Assembly (NCBI GenBank): GCA_026315105.1
Contig: CM048744.1
Span: 360,717,168-360,781,167, forward strand
Source: Locusta migratoria
Lineage: Eukaryota; Arthropoda; Insecta; Orthoptera; Acrididae
Length of the DNA: 64,000 bases
Reading direction: 5' to 3'
Shown: positions 10,801-23,204 of the stretch, one piece after another
Position numbering within the stretch: the first letter of the stretch is position 1
How the letters are laid out: each line of letters begins with the position of its first letter
Notes under the pieces: generated by a model
Database searches by the model: none
Seen by the model: only the letters and a program-made list of their open reading frames with translations
What the model was told of the DNA's origin: nothing
Translations under genes and position numbers: made by a program

Positions 10801-11746
10801 GCTGTTAATTGGTTTACAAAAGACTGTGTTAACACTTCTGGCCTCACAAAGCCTCTTGTCTGAGATGTGAAAGCTGTAGGATCTGCCACTATTGCCCTTA
10901 CAATATGAGAGTCTTATTAGACGTCTGTGTTGTGTGGATGTCGAGAACCTTATATCAGTGGCGGCTGGTGCTTCAGACGACTGGGGGTTCACTTTCACTT
11001 CTTTGAGTGCAGGATGTTGATAGTGGCGTGGCCCCCCTCCTCACTCGGCGTCCAACGAGACAATCTGGCGCATCTCTGGAAGTGGAGCCAGGCGAAAGCG
11101 TCTCGGTTTGCCCCCCCCCCCCCTTTTTCGATATATTTTCGTTAAAAGATCTGCAGAATGTCGTACCTCGCCTTGTCTGCAGTTGCTTCAACTCGAGCTG
11201 AGGCGTCGGCCTACCAAGCTTCTTTATTTCACACTTTTGTTCCAAGCTTAAATTTGAGTAATTTGGTTTTGAAAGATACTGAACATTGATAATGAACATG
11301 AACAACATATGAATATGCACATGAACACTAAAACACAGTAAGTAACTGATTACACTGTGACTGTAACAAAATTAATCTGTTACGATGAAAAGGCAAGCTA
11401 CCTTCGGGTCACATGACTGTCAGCAGCATCCCCTCCCAATCTTTTGCATGCGCAAAGGCTGCTCTCCCGCATATCTTATTTGTTACAAAGAAGAGTATAA
11501 ATCTCATTCACTCTCGAAATCGCGTTACATTTCCTAAAACATCCACAATATGTCCTAAGTAACAATAAAAAAAATATTTTTCCCGTATCCGTTAAAAAGA
11601 AGATTGGGTAAAAAAAAATATTTTTGCTGTCTGTCTCAAAACCACTACCTTCGACAGTGCAGTACGTTGTCGCTAACCACACGGCTATTCTTGCTAGATG
11701 GAGATTAGTGACATCATTATTATTCATGATACCATCTTTTGAAGGC
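10801..11746. other. No gene recognised
   Basis: The word CAGTGGCGGCTGGTGC at 10958 looks like a hAT-type terminus. I could not find its partner in inverted orientation, so no element is called. Confidence 0.35.
11111..11123. repeat. Poly-C tract (13 C)
   Basis: A pure homopolymer run followed directly by TTTTT. Confidence 0.9.
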
Positions 11747-11757
11747 TTTTACAGTTG

Positions 11758-11964
11758 GCCGGCCGCGGTGGCCGAGGTGACTGAGGCGCTCCAGTCACGG
11801 TCAGCACGGCCACTACGGTCGGGGGTTCGAATCCCCCCTCGGGCATGGATATTTGTGCCGTCCTAGTTCGTAAGTAGTTCGTAAGTAGTTCATAAGTAGT
11901 TTGTAAGTTTAGGGACTGCTGACCCCGTAGTTAAGTCCCATAAGCTTAACAAAGATTTGAACAT
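11758..11964 (+). mobile_element. tRNA-headed SINE (family S), full copy
   Basis: It begins GCCGCGGTGGCCGAG (A-box-like, class II tRNA-like head), has the B-box GGGGGTTCGAATCC, then the body word GACCCCGTAGTTAAGTCC and a terminal AACAAAGATTTGAACA. The 11-bp duplication TTTTACAGTTG flanks it (11747-11757 and 11965-11975). Copies of this family recur across the window in both orientations. Confidence 0.9.
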
Positions 11965-11975
11965 TTTTACAGTTG

Positions 11976-13809
11976 ATGCGTCTTTAATTTATAGTTATAA
12001 GACCAAATATGACGTGTTTTGTTTTGATGAATCTTCAATGAGCCAAAAGCAAATATGAAGGGGGATGCTGCCTTCATGGTGGATTTGTGCATGCGCAAGG
12101 CAAGGTGCGCAGTACAGTAGTTTAGTTGGCTTGCTTCGGGACCATTCGTGCGTAACCGCCAGTGCTCGAGTAGCCAGGACCTGGCGGCTCTACCAGCTTC
12201 AACGCCAATCTTAAAAGTGGCGTTTTCCCCTCGAACCTTCCTGCCGCGGGAGCGCCCATATGCTGCCTCCAGGGGGTTCAGAAGAGAATTATAAGCTCAG
12301 CCGCATGCGCATTGCAACGCTGTGGCCACTGCCGCCTATTTTAGGTGGCCGCGCTACGACTCGTATACGTTCTGTCTCCGCGACATAAAACGTTTCTCAT
12401 GCGATAAAACTACTTTGACGTGATAGAAGAACGTGATAGAAGAACGTAACAAAGAATGATAGTTTAGAAACACTTTTTCTTTTACAACGATTTATTCTCT
12501 GGGGGTTTATTGAACCATTGAATACATAGGACGCGCCGCACTGCCTTATATGTGGTGTTAGAATGTTCATGTGACCATTGCAACCAGTATCAATGTACAA
12601 CTGATGCAGCACATCCTAATTATGTCATGTGACAGTTCTCTGAAAGGACCTTTCCTGGACTCTCAGTTGGCTGTACAAAGCACGAATGCGTCTTTGTGAC
12701 ATAGTTCTTGTTTGCTTCAGTGTCGATATCACAGTGAGCCTTATGGCTGTAAACATTAAAGACGACAGACAGATGGCGCTCTGGCAGCTATGCCACTACG
12801 CTGTCTGTTGGCGGACGACATTGAAGCCATTATCAATACATCTACTATCCTCCAGGCGGCATCTGCCATTATCGGATCAAAAGCGACATAGTCTTCTTAG
12901 GTGTACTTTTTTCCCCTCAAGCAGTAATTTTCTTGTAGAATTCTTTAAATCCTGTACGTCTGTATTTCATGCCAGCCAGTTCGAATAAAAGAATTACTTG
13001 TTTGAAGGCTCTTCTGTTACAGAAAAATAACTCATGTTCACGATGACATCTCATGTCAAGGCGCCCCTAATGTAGTGCCCTGACAGTAGTCCAAGCATCT
13101 GCTAAGAATCACACGCCTTACTTTTAGCCAATTTATGCATTCAGTTGCTGAATTATTTTCTCCATTCTTTCCTGACTACTGCGATACGTAGCAGTGCATT
13201 TCTTTGATTACGTTTGAAGCACTCAGTGACGTACTAGCTTGTTAGTGACGAGACTGAAGAAAAGTTTGGAGGTAAAAATCATTCAGAAACCTAGCGTGTG
13301 TATTCGAGTGACATTACCAGATACGATGGCAGACATGTTTTATTTGTTTGTCAGGCACTCTTTTTTATCCTTAAAAACTAGGAATATATTTTTCTATTAA
13401 TTTTTGATATAAGCTAGTTTTACTTTTTTTCTCTTACTTTGTTTCTGATGGATCTCGGGAGTTTTATCACAAATTAAGGAAGGGCCTCTTGTTCGTTCTG
13501 GGCTACGTACCAGCAAGGAAAAGGAACTACAGAGTCGAAAGAATTGTGTTCTTCAATTTCAGTGGTTTTTCTGCAATGTTCCACTTGATTGTAATGTACA
13601 CTCGCAAATGTTGTAAAGGCATTAACATCCCTTTTATCAGCGAACTTTGTTGCTTTTCCACCTTTAGATTACATATCATCAACTCTGGAATTAATGTTCT
13701 TGTGGCATGATTCGACTCGAAACTGTCTAACTGATTTATACAGAACAGGACAGTTTGTGTATCAGGCCCTCCAATCCCTACTACATCCGGAATAAATTAC
13801 TATTGACGC
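11976..13809. other. No gene recognised
   Basis: 1.8 kb of mixed sequence. Open frames such as 12686-12988 and 13489-13710 on the plus strand show no motif, signal or conserved pattern that I can name. Unique host intergenic DNA or old repeats are both possible. Confidence 0.4.
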
Positions 13810-13821
13810 CACTGCTTAATC

Positions 13822-14026
13822 AAATGTTGTTTGTTCAAATGTTTGTAATTCTATCGAACCAAACTGCGTGGTCATCAGTCCGTAGCTTACAAACTACTTA
13901 AACCTAGGTAAACTAACCTAAGGACAACACACACACCCGTGCCCCAGGGAGGACTCGAACCTCCACGGCGAGCAACCGCGCGCTCCGCAGCGAGACGCTT
14001 TAGACCGCTCGGCTACTCCACCGCGG
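13822..14026 (-). mobile_element. tRNA-headed SINE (family S), reverse copy
   Basis: It reads on the minus strand from GCCGCGGTGGAGTAGCCG through GGAGGTTCGAGTCC to a tail ending CAAACATTTGAAC. The 12-bp duplication CACTGCTTAATC flanks it (13810-13821 and 14027-14038). Confidence 0.9.
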
Positions 14027-14240
14027 CACTGCTTAATCCACCAGCACCTAGCTTCAATTGGTCTATTACTTTAAATGTATTGAAAGTACTAAAATCAACG
14101 AGTTTACGTTTACACTTTGTGAAAGGCACAGCAGCATGATCTGTCACACGAAAATTACAGATGACGCCAACACAGACCGGTAAAAAAATAACGGGAATCG
14201 GCAGAACTGGCCATTGGAACGTCTGTTGTTGTTGTGGTCT

Positions 14241-17200
14241 TCAGTCCGGAGACTGGTTTGATGCAGCTCTCCACAATACCCTATCCTGAGCAAGCCTCTT
14301 CATCTCCACATAAGAACGGCAACCTACATCTGTCTGAATCTGCTTACTGTATCCATCTCTTGGTCTTCCTCTGCGATTTTTACCCCACACACTTCCCTCT
14401 AATGCTAAATTCACAATTCCTTGATGTCTAAGAATGTGTCCCACCAATTTATCCCTTCTTTTAGTCAAGGTATGCCAGAAATGTCTTTTCTCCCCAATTC
14501 TGTTCAGCACCTCCTCATTAGTTACGCGATCCACCCACCTAATCTTCAGCATTCTTCTGTAGCACCATATTTCAAAAGCCTCAATCCTCTTCCTGTCCGC
14601 ACTGTTTATCGTCCATGTCTCACTCCCATACAAGGCAACACTTCATACAAATGCCCTCAGAAAGGACTTCCTTAGGCTTAAATCAATATTCGATGTTAAC
14701 AAATTTCTCTTTTTCAAGAACGCTTTTCTACCCATTGCCATTCTGCATTTTATATCCTCTGTACTGCGACCATCATTTGTTATTTTACTGCCCAAGTAAC
14801 AAAACTCATCTACCTCCTTTATTGCTTCGTTACCTAATCTAATTCCTTCAACATCACCTGATTTTCTTACACTGCACTCCATTACCCTAGTTTTGCTCTT
14901 GTTAATCTTCATCTTATATGCACCTTTCAGCACACTGTCCATTCCGTTCAATTGCTCTACCAGGTCCTTTGTTGTCTCTGACAGGACTACAATGTCGTCA
15001 GCAAAACGCAATGTTTTTAATTGTTCCCCCTGAACTTTTATTCCTTCACCAAATTTCTCCTTGCTTTCCTTTATAGCTTGTTCAATGTACAAATTGAATA
15101 ACATTGGGGAAAGGCTACAACCCTGTCTCACTCCCTTCCCAACCACTGCATCCCTTTCCTGCCCTTCAACTCTGACAACCGCTGTCTGGTTTTTGTACAA
15201 GTTGTAAATAACCTTGCGCTCCCTATATTTTACTCCTGCTTGCTTCAGAACTTGAAAGAGTTTATTCCAATCAACATTGTCAAAAGCCTTCTCCAAATCT
15301 ACGAAAGCTAGAAATGTAGGTTTGCCTTTTCTTAATCTATCTTCTAGGATAAGCCGTAAAGTGAGTATTGCCTCCCGAGTTCCTACATTTCTCCTGAACC
15401 CAAACTGATCTTCCCCGAGGTCGGCTTCTACCAGTTTTTCCATCCTTCTGTATATAATTCGTGTTAATATTTTGCAACCATGACTTATTAAACTGATGGT
15501 TCTGTAGTTTTCACACCTGTCTGCACCTGCTTTCTTTGGAATGGGGATTATAACATTTTTCTTAAAGTCTGAGGGTACTTCGCCTGTCTCATACATCTTA
15601 CACACCAGGTGAAACAGGTTTGTCATGGCTGGTTCTGCCAGAGACTTCAGTAGCTCTGAGGGAATATCATCTACTCCAGGGGCCTTGTTTCGACTTAGGT
15701 CTTTCAGGGCTCTGTCAAATTCTTCTCTCAGTACAGTATCTCCTATTTCATCTTCATCTACATCCTCTTCCCTTCCTACAATATTGTCTCGAAGTTCATT
15801 TCCTTTGTAGAGCCCCTCTATATACTCTTTCCACCTTTCAGCTTTCCCTTCTTTGCTGAGAACTGGTTTTCCATCCGTGTCCTTGATATTCATAGAGCTG
15901 TTTTTCTTATCTCCAAATGTTTCTTTTATTTTCCTGTAGGCTGCATCTATTTTTCCCCTATTTATACATTCTTCTACATCCTTGCATTTGCCTTCTAGCC
16001 ATTCCTGCTTAGCCATTTTGCACTTCCTGTCAATCTCATTTCTTAGTCGTCTGTACTCCATTTTGCCTGTTTCATTAACTGCATTTTTATACTTTCTCCT
16101 TTCATCGATTAAATTTAGTATCTCCTGTGATATCCAAGGATTCTTTGTAAGTCTTGCCTTCCTACCTATTTTGTCCTCTGCTGCCTTCACTATTTCATCT
16201 CTCAATTTTACCCATTCCTCCTCTACTGTTTTATTTTCTCTTGTTTCTGTCAATTGTTGCCTAAAGCTCCCTCTGAAATTCTTAAGAACCTCAGGTTCCT
16301 TCAATTTATCCAGGTCCCATCTCCTTATTTTCCTACCTTTTTGTAGTTTCTTCAGTTTCAGCCTACAGTTCATAACCAACAAGTTATGGTCGGAGTCTAT
16401 ATCTGCCCCTGGGTACGTCTTACACTGTAAAACCTGGTTCCGAAATCTATGTCTTACCATTATAAAATCTATCTGGTATCTCCCAGTGTCTCCTGGTCTC
16501 TTCCACGTATACAACCTTCTTTTGTGATTCTTGAACCAGGTGTTTGTTATAACTAAATTATGTTCCGTGCAAAATTCTACCAGGCGGCTTCCTCTTTCAT
16601 TCCTTTTGCCCAGACCATATTCACCTACTATCTTCCCTTCCCTTCCTTGTCCCACTACCGAATTCCAGTCTCCCATAACAATTAAGTTTTCCTCTCCCTT
16701 AATTGTCTGAATAATTTCCTTTAGCTCCTCATATATTTCTTCGATTTCCTCATCATCGGCAGAGCTAGTTGGCATATAAACCTGTACTACTGTTGTCGGT
16801 GTTGGCTTCGTATCTATCTTGACAATGATAATGCGATCACTGTGCTGGTCATAGTAGTTTACCCGCATTCCTATTTTCTTATTCATTATCAATCCTACTC
16901 CTGTGATACCCCCAATTGATTTTGTATTTATAATCCTGTACTCACCTGACCAGAAATCCTGTTCATCCTGCCACCGAACTTCACTAATCCCCACTATATC
17001 TAACTTCAACCTATCCATTTCCCTTTTTAAATTTTCTAATTTTCCTACTCTATTAAGGGATCTAACATTCCACGCTCCGACCCGTAGAATGCCAGTACTG
17101 TCTTTCCTGATGATCACATCCTCCTGGGTAGTCCCCGCCCGGAGATCCGAATGGGGGACTATTTTACCTCCGGAATATTTTACCCGAGAGGATGCCATCA

Positions 17201-17300
17201 TCATATGTTCATACAGTAGAGCTGCATGTCCTCGGGAAAGGTAACGGCTGTAGTTTCCCCTTGCTTTCAGTCGTTCGCAGTAGCTGTGTGGCAAAGCCAC
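14241..17300 (-). pseudogene. RTE-like endonuclease/reverse transcriptase, one nonsense codon
   Basis: A single frame runs for 885 codons, hits TGA at 14643-14645, and continues in the same frame for about 133 more codons. The matching position in copy 2 is TGG (Trp). APE-type endonuclease occupies residues 73-310: WNVRSL (77-82), SEVRW (106-110), GDWNSVV (210-216), QIDF (276-279) and SDHN (303-306), all key residues present. RT occupies about 530-790: AFVDLEKAFD (665-674), GVRQGCSLSP (723-732), and FADD (766-769), the catalytic pair. The C-terminal domain has EIWCYRRMLKIRWVDRV and the basic RRGRPRD patch. Start is the ATG at 17300, the first in frame after the 5' UTR. Clade RTE/BovB-like is inferred from domain order and tail. 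Confidence 0.92.
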
Positions 17301-17514
17301 ATTAGCTGATGTTACAAGGCCAGCTCAGTCAATCATCCAGACTGTTGCCCCTGTAACTACTGAAAAGGCTGCTGCCCCTCTTCAGGAACCACACGTTTGT
17401 CTGGCCTCTCCACAGATACCCCTCCGCTGTGGTTGCACCTACGGTACGGCTATCTGTATCGTTGAGGCACGCAAGCCACCCCACCTCGGCAATGTCTGTG
17501 GTTCATGGGAGTGG
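17301..17514 (-). promoter_or_regulatory. 5' UTR of RTE-like copy 1 (internal promoter expected)
   Basis: Non-coding leader conserved between two copies, though it is non-coding, which suggests function in element transcription. No named promoter motif is visible. Confidence 0.5.
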
Positions 17515-17715
17515 TGGAACGTCTACATGGTGCAAAAGCAAAAAGAAATTTGCAGATTGGGAAGTTTTCGGTTAAGCGAGATTTTCTTCAATCGATATTT
17601 ACAATGTCGGTATTGTATTGGAACTAATAGATCACCTACACCCTTATAGGGAATGTTAGAGGATGATGTTTTAAAAATGTAACAGTTTTTAAAGGTTGCA
17701 GTTTAGAACATTCAA

Positions 17716-19198
17716 CACTGCTCAAAACAATTAGAGAGTCCGGTGAGATATACACAATATACATATGGCAACGTGTTTTACTTAGATATTGGTTACAGTT
17801 GTAATTTATGTGTGACACAGTACGATATTTTGCTGTCTCAACTCTTTACTTGAGGTTTAAATGGCGTTTAATTACAGCGAGGCACCATGAGGCTACCATA
17901 ATAGTGAAGAGTCGTTCTTGTTGCCTTACAATATGGTGTGTGATCACCTCGGACAGCCAGTACAGTTGCACACCTGTGAGGCATGGACACTATGAGCTTA
18001 TCAATCTTGACGGATATTTGACCAATCTTTCAGAAGTACAATATCCAGCTCTGCAAGCGTTGTCGGAGGTGCTGGTCTGGCTGCAATGCGTCTGCTAAAT
18101 GCGATCCCAGACACGGTTAATTCGGTTTAAGTCCAGTGAACAAGCTGACCACTCCACTCGTTGAGTGCCCTCAGCTTCAAGCATGTTGTCCACCAGTGCA
18201 GCTCTGTGGGAACGAGCGTTATCGTCCACCAGAAGGAACCCATCTCCTATGGCAACAGCGTAGGCTGCAACAAATGGTGAAAAGATCTAGTCTCGATAGC
18301 TCTGAGCGCCATTCTGATCGACATAGAGGTCCTTATTTCCGCCAATATTTCTGAACGACATAGAGGTCCGTACGTCCGCCAATACTGACTCCTGCCCACA
18401 CGATTCATCCACCAGCATGATATGGTGATGTTACCTGCACGTAAGCAGTATTTCTCCAAGTTCCACATTCTCTCCAGATGAGTAAACCACTATCGTCTTG
18501 CTGGACACAAAATCTTGACTCATCTGTGAACAGAATCCAGCGCCATTCGTTACTTCTCCAATCCTGATGTTCCTCTGCCCAGTATCTACAGGCTAAACGG
18601 TGTTGTTTTAATGGGACACATATCATAGATCTCCATGCGTAAAGGCCACATTTCCAAAGGCGTTTTCGGACTGTTTGTGTTGATATTGTGCATACTGTTG
18701 CTACCTGGAGGGTATGTTGTAGCTGAGTTATATTCAGTCTCCTGTCTCGATGGGCTGGTAACAGGAGATAACGGACACCCATGGACTACGTTGGCCTTGC
18801 CTCTTTTTAACGGTTCCTCTTGTCTGAAATCACGTCCAGGTCATGAAAATTACACTTTGAACACTCCAGTAGCTGCAGTCACCTCCCTCTGTGTCTGTCG
18901 CGCTTCCAACCTTCTTATGGCTCTCTGTCATAGGTTCAGGAAGTCACATTGTTTTTGTATTGCACTACCTACTAACTACACTATGTGAACCGAACTGCTT
19001 GTGTAATTCGTTTGGTAAAGTAAACACAAGTCAACATCAATCCCTCTGCATCAACTTTCTATTATTAACACTATCTCGGTTGCCGTAATGTTATTGTCTC
19101 CACTCCAAAGAACTGACAGAAAGATGTCGCTCCATTTTAGTTCATTCTGCTGAAGACAATACTTCAGATCCTAGATACCTCAATTGTTTTGACCAGTG
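17716..19198 (-). mobile_element. Tc1-like element with TIRs
   Basis: The left end CACTGCTCAAAACAATTAGA and the right end CAATTGTTTTGACCAGTG form inverted repeats. The right flank is TA (19199-19200); the left flank is CA, one change from TA. Minus-strand transposase sequence fills the interior, and the length of about 1.48 kb fits a Tc1 element. Confidence 0.82.
18100..18860 (-). pseudogene. Tc1-like transposase, frameshifted
   Basis: The best segment (18782-18405) has RRLNITQLQHTLQVAT (helix-turn-helix region), TVRKRLWKCGLYAWRS, then WILFTDESRFCVQQDD with the first catalytic Asp in the usual DESR context. After a frame change the second Asp appears as VDDNARSHRAALVDN (about 18230-18190). 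VEWSACSLDLNRINRVWD follows at about 18165-18110, where the third acidic position of LNPIE has become N. Stops and a lost acidic residue make it inactive. Confidence 0.8.
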
Positions 19199-19345
19199 TA
19201 CAATGAGTGTTATATATTAAATATCGCTTCTACAGCACAATACACTTTGTACACTTCGGAAATCTAAAAGAAACATCAAAATACTGTAAATGGAAAGCTT
19301 TTATTCACGGCACAGCAGAGTTGAATCAAGTACTATAAGCCACAG

Positions 19346-19475
19346 GGGGATGGCCACGTCTGAGGCACCATGGCACGGATTGCACGGCCTCTGCTGCCAG
19401 AGGTTCGAGTCATCCATCGGGCGTGTGTGTGTTCCTTACTGTAAGTTACTTTAAAGTAGTGTTTGTTCCATTACT
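19346..19475 (+). repeat. SINE-like fragment
   Basis: A degenerate head GGATGGCCACGTCTGAGGC is followed by a B-box-like AGAGGTTCGAGTC and GTGTGTGTGTTCCTTACTG, matching the layout of family S. Confidence 0.5.
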
Positions 19476-19900
19476 GACGCAAACTCTGAATTTTATTTCA
19501 AATATTGTAAACCGAATCTTCGGCTTAATTATTTAAAGTACCATACGGTAAATGTTCAATATGAAGATTACCAACTTCGTTACAGATGTGCAACTCGCCT
19601 TTGAAGATATCAAAGCTGTTAAGTATGTGTCGAAAGATCTCATGTGCTGTTCATACTGCTACTGAGAGCACACTGGACTTTAGATAATCTCAGAGGAAGA
19701 AGTCAAAGCGGTGAGGCCTACGAAACACACATGCCAAAGGACTGTTCATCCTGTTCCACTTACTGCCTGCGTGAAATTGTCTGCCTGATCATCTTCTAAC
19801 TGTGCAACTCTTGTCTGTCTCTGCACGTTCAATAACGCGTTATTCAAATTCAGGAGTTCATGATCTTTTTTGCACCTCTCTGATTTGTTGCAGCTGACAT
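19476..19900. other. No recognisable feature
   Basis: AT-rich non-coding DNA with no motif identified. Confidence 0.4.
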
Positions 19901-19904
19901 GTTC

Positions 19905-20232
<328 letters not shown>

Positions 20233-21083
20233 ACATGGATGCCATAGAGCATAATTGAAATGCTAGGAAGGTATTTGTATGGGTACCTTCTTTCGTACAA
20301 CCTACGAGTTTCACTTCACTATAACACAAATGCGCCAAACAAGTTTTCCAAGCGACAAAGTACCCTCCACATAGTAATAACAGCACAATAAGCAGCTAAT
20401 TAAACACATTCTCGTATACTAGCTGTGTATCTACATCTACATCCATACTCCGCAAGCCACCCGACAGTGTGTAGCGGAAGGTACCTTGAGTACCACTGTC
20501 GGTTCTCCCTCCTATTCCAGTCATGTATTGTTCGGTATGCCTCTGTGTGGGCCCTAATCTCTCTGATTTTATCCTCATGATCTCTTCACGAGATATACGT
20601 AGGAGGGAGGAATATACTGCTAGACTCCTCGGTAAAGATATGTTCTCGAAATTTCGATAGAAGCCGTACCGAGCGACAGAGCGTCTCTCCTGCAGAGTCT
20701 TGCACTGGAGTTTATCGATCATCTCCGTAATGCTTTCATGATTACTAAATGATCCTGTAACGAACCGCGCAGCTCTCCGTTGGATCTTCTCTACTTTCTC
20801 TGTCAACCCCACCTGGTACGGATCCCACACTGGTGAGCAGGATTCAAGCAGTGGACGAACAAGTGTACTGTAACCTACTTCCTTTGTGTTCGGACTGCAT
20901 TTACTTAGGATTCTTCCAATGGAGTCTGGCATCTGCTTTACCGACGATTGATATTATATGGTCGTTCCATTTTAAATTTCTCCTAATGCCTACTCCCAGA
21001 TAGTTTATGGAATTAACTGCTTCCAGTTGCTGACCTGCTATAGTGTAGCTAAATGATACAGGATCTTTCTTTCTATGTATTCG

Positions 21084-21271
21084 TTGTTGTTGTTGTTTGT
21101 TAAGCTTATGGGACTTAACTACGGGGTCATCAGTCCCTAAACTTACAAACTACTTACGATCTACCTTATACTAAGGACGGCACAAATATCCATGCCCGAG
21201 GGGTGATTCGAACCCCCGACCGTAGTGGCCGTGCAGACCGTGACTGGAGCGCCTCAGTCCCCGCGGCCGGC
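21084..21271 (-). mobile_element. SINE (family S) inserted in Jockey-like LINE
   Basis: Plus-strand order is TTGTTGTTGTTTGTTAAGC, ACTACGGGGTCATCAGTCCC, B-box complement GATTCGAACCCCC, then CCGCGGCCGG. The 12-bp duplication TCTATGTATTCG flanks it (21072-21083 and 21272-21283), so insertion followed the LINE. Confidence 0.92.
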
Positions 21272-21454
21272 TCTATGTATTCGCAGCGCATTACGCAACT
21301 TGACATTAGATTCAACTGCCATTTCCTGCACCATGCGTCAATTCGATGCAGATCCTCCTGCATTTCAATACAATTTCCCATTGTTACAACCCCTCTATAT
21401 ACTACAGTATCATCTGCAAAAAGCCTCAGTTAACATCCAATGTTATCCGCAAGG

Positions 21455-21456
<2 letters not shown>

Positions 21457-21508
<52 letters not shown>
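21457..21508. repeat. (AT)n microsatellite
   Basis: About 26 uninterrupted AT units inside the Jockey-like remnant. Confidence 0.95.
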
Positions 21509-21511
<3 letters not shown>

Positions 21512-21720
21512 GAACAGCAACGGACCCACGACACTCCCCTGTGGCACACCTGACATTACTCATACTTCGGAAGTCTTCTTTCCATAGAGAGTGACAAACT
21601 GCATTCTGCTATCTAGGAACTCCTGAATCCAATCACACAATTGGTCAGATAGACCATATGCTCTTACTTTGTTCTTTAATCGAACGCCTTGAGGAAGTCA
21701 AGAAACACTAGCGTGCGAAA

Positions 21721-22606
21721 GTGGTTAAGTGAAGGATGACAATCACGATGTAAACAACCTCTTGAACAAAGGCTCGGGTACACTATACAGCTGTGTGTTT
21801 ACAATCTGCCATCTACAGCAAGAACTTACTATCAATCGATTGAACCGACTCATATCTCATTGGAGTATTGCTGTAGGAACTTTCACATTTTCCGTTATAG
21901 GTTGCTTATTGGAAAACTTTCCCCATTTAATTCTCTACAATCATCAACATTTTTAAAGCGTCATATGTAACACCCTGTATTGTAAAAAAAAAAAAAAAAA
22001 AAAAAAAGACTGTATGAATCTTCTAATTAGTGAATCAGTTAATATAGGATGCTAGATTGGCTAGCAACGTGATATTCTCAACAAACGTGTTATGCATTTT
22101 ACGCGTGTTGAAACGAATCAGATAAACAACACAATAAAGTAAGTCAAATGATTACATTTACCAGTAACATGTATTTTTTTGATTGAACAGAGTTTCGGTG
22201 GTAGGATATACTTTTATTTATAACTTGGTTTACCTTCGTGAGGAATCTTCAGATAATTTTATGGAGTAATAACAAATAACAAAGTAAGAGTATGCTCATA
22301 ATACCCACCAACTGAAAAACATGAAAGATTATTACTTACCTTCAAAACGTTTTGGTTCACATCACTGTAAAAACGTGAAAAGGACTCTGTGCTACAATGA
22401 AGCACGAGTCATAACAAAAATGGAGACTGACTCGGCAAAAAAATAAATAAATAAATAAATAAAAATAGCGTATAACAACTGCATAAAATACTAAACAAAT
22501 CATGAAATTGGAAGGGAGGTTAGCTTAAATGGAATCATGTTAGCATGCCATAATGATGCAGTGGTAGGACCATACACCCAAACTTATATATAAACGACAC
22601 ATTATC
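21721..22606. other. Unassigned, with poly-A and (AAAT)n tracts
   Basis: 24 A at 21984-22007 and AAATAAAT repeats at 22439-22464. These could be the tails of retroposed copies, but nothing recognisable precedes them. Confidence 0.45.
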
Positions 22607-22615
22607 ACAATATAA

Positions 22616-22767
22616 GGCGCCTTGCTGCAAAGCGCGCGGATGCTCGCCGTCGGGGGTTCGAATCCTCCCTCGGGTATGAGTGTGTGTGTTGTCCTTAGTG
22701 TAAGTCTGGGGACTGATGACCATAGCAGTCTGGTCCAATAGGTTTACAAACATTTGAACATGTGATT
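22616..22767 (+). mobile_element. SINE (family S), 5'-truncated
   Basis: It lacks the usual GCCGCGGTGG head and starts within the tRNA-like part. It keeps GGGGGTTCGAATCCTCC and the tail TTTACAAACATTTGAACATG. The 9-bp duplication ACAATATAA flanks it (22607-22615 and 22768-22776). Confidence 0.82.
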
Positions 22768-22776
22768 ACAATATAA

Positions 22777-23204
22777 ACAAAGTTGTCACCGCAACTCTAC
22801 GGCAAGACCGTCGAGAGGTGGCAGCCAAAGCAGATACATGAGTGTAAATATATCTTAGACGTGCTAAAATATGATGCAATAAAGAAGTTACAGTCACAAA
22901 TTACATGTGTTCTAAGAGCGCAAGCTTGAGATGTTCAAAATATATACGAATAATCAACAAATATATTTAGGCCTATGTAAAACGTTTGATAAGCACAGAT
23001 GATGCCCGTCATCCCAATATACGAGAATGAAAGGAAATTATAAAAGAGCAATCCACATTCGACTTGTAGAATATGTCTGAGAATAAAACAGTAACGGAAG
23101 GGTCTTAGGACCTCAAACAACAAGACCAAAAAATCACTCACTAAACAGTTTATTTTTTAAGGTGGAGTGGAGACCATTCCAGTTTTAAGTTAATACACTA
23201 GCGT
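22777..23204. other. No recognisable feature
   Basis: AT-rich non-coding DNA. Confidence 0.4.

Larger units (their letters stand above)
14225..17514 (-). mobile_element. RTE-like LINE, copy 1, near full length
   Basis: This is a minus-strand element of about 3.29 kb. The 10-bp target-site duplication TGGAACGTCT flanks it exactly (14215-14224 and 17515-17524). The 3' end is a short (GTT)n on the plus strand, that is (AAC)n on the element strand, the microsatellite-like tail usual for RTE-type LINEs. The 5' UTR (17301-17514) is shared almost base for base with copy 2 at 33997-34206. A single long ORF codes for endonuclease and RT. The exact TSD and complete ends show a full-length, fairly recent retrotransposition. 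Confidence 0.93.
20428..21720 (-). pseudogene. Jockey-like LINE, 3' half, with nested SINE and (AT)n
   Basis: The 3' end is the (GATGTA)n-type tail (plus-strand ATCTACATCTACATCC at 20430). The minus strand carries the C-terminal region RILSKCSPNTKEVGYSTLVR, WDPYQVGLTEKVEKIQRRAA and LLRISREEI (20932-20600), open for about 110 codons before family-atypical sequence. RT blocks upstream are decayed (IDAWCRKWQLNL near 21330). A SINE at 21084-21271 and (AT)n at 21457-21508 interrupt it. The RT catalytic box lies where the AT tract and damage occur and is not readable. Confidence 0.8.

Noticed and set aside
10958..12330. hAT element starting CAGTGGCGGCTGGTGC
   Set aside because: No matching inverted terminus or 8-bp duplication was found downstream; GCCACTGCCGCC at 12319 is not its complement.
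14982..16527. Plus-strand open frames rich in Ser, Leu and Phe within the RTE elements
   Set aside because: They are the complement of the minus-strand coding sequence.
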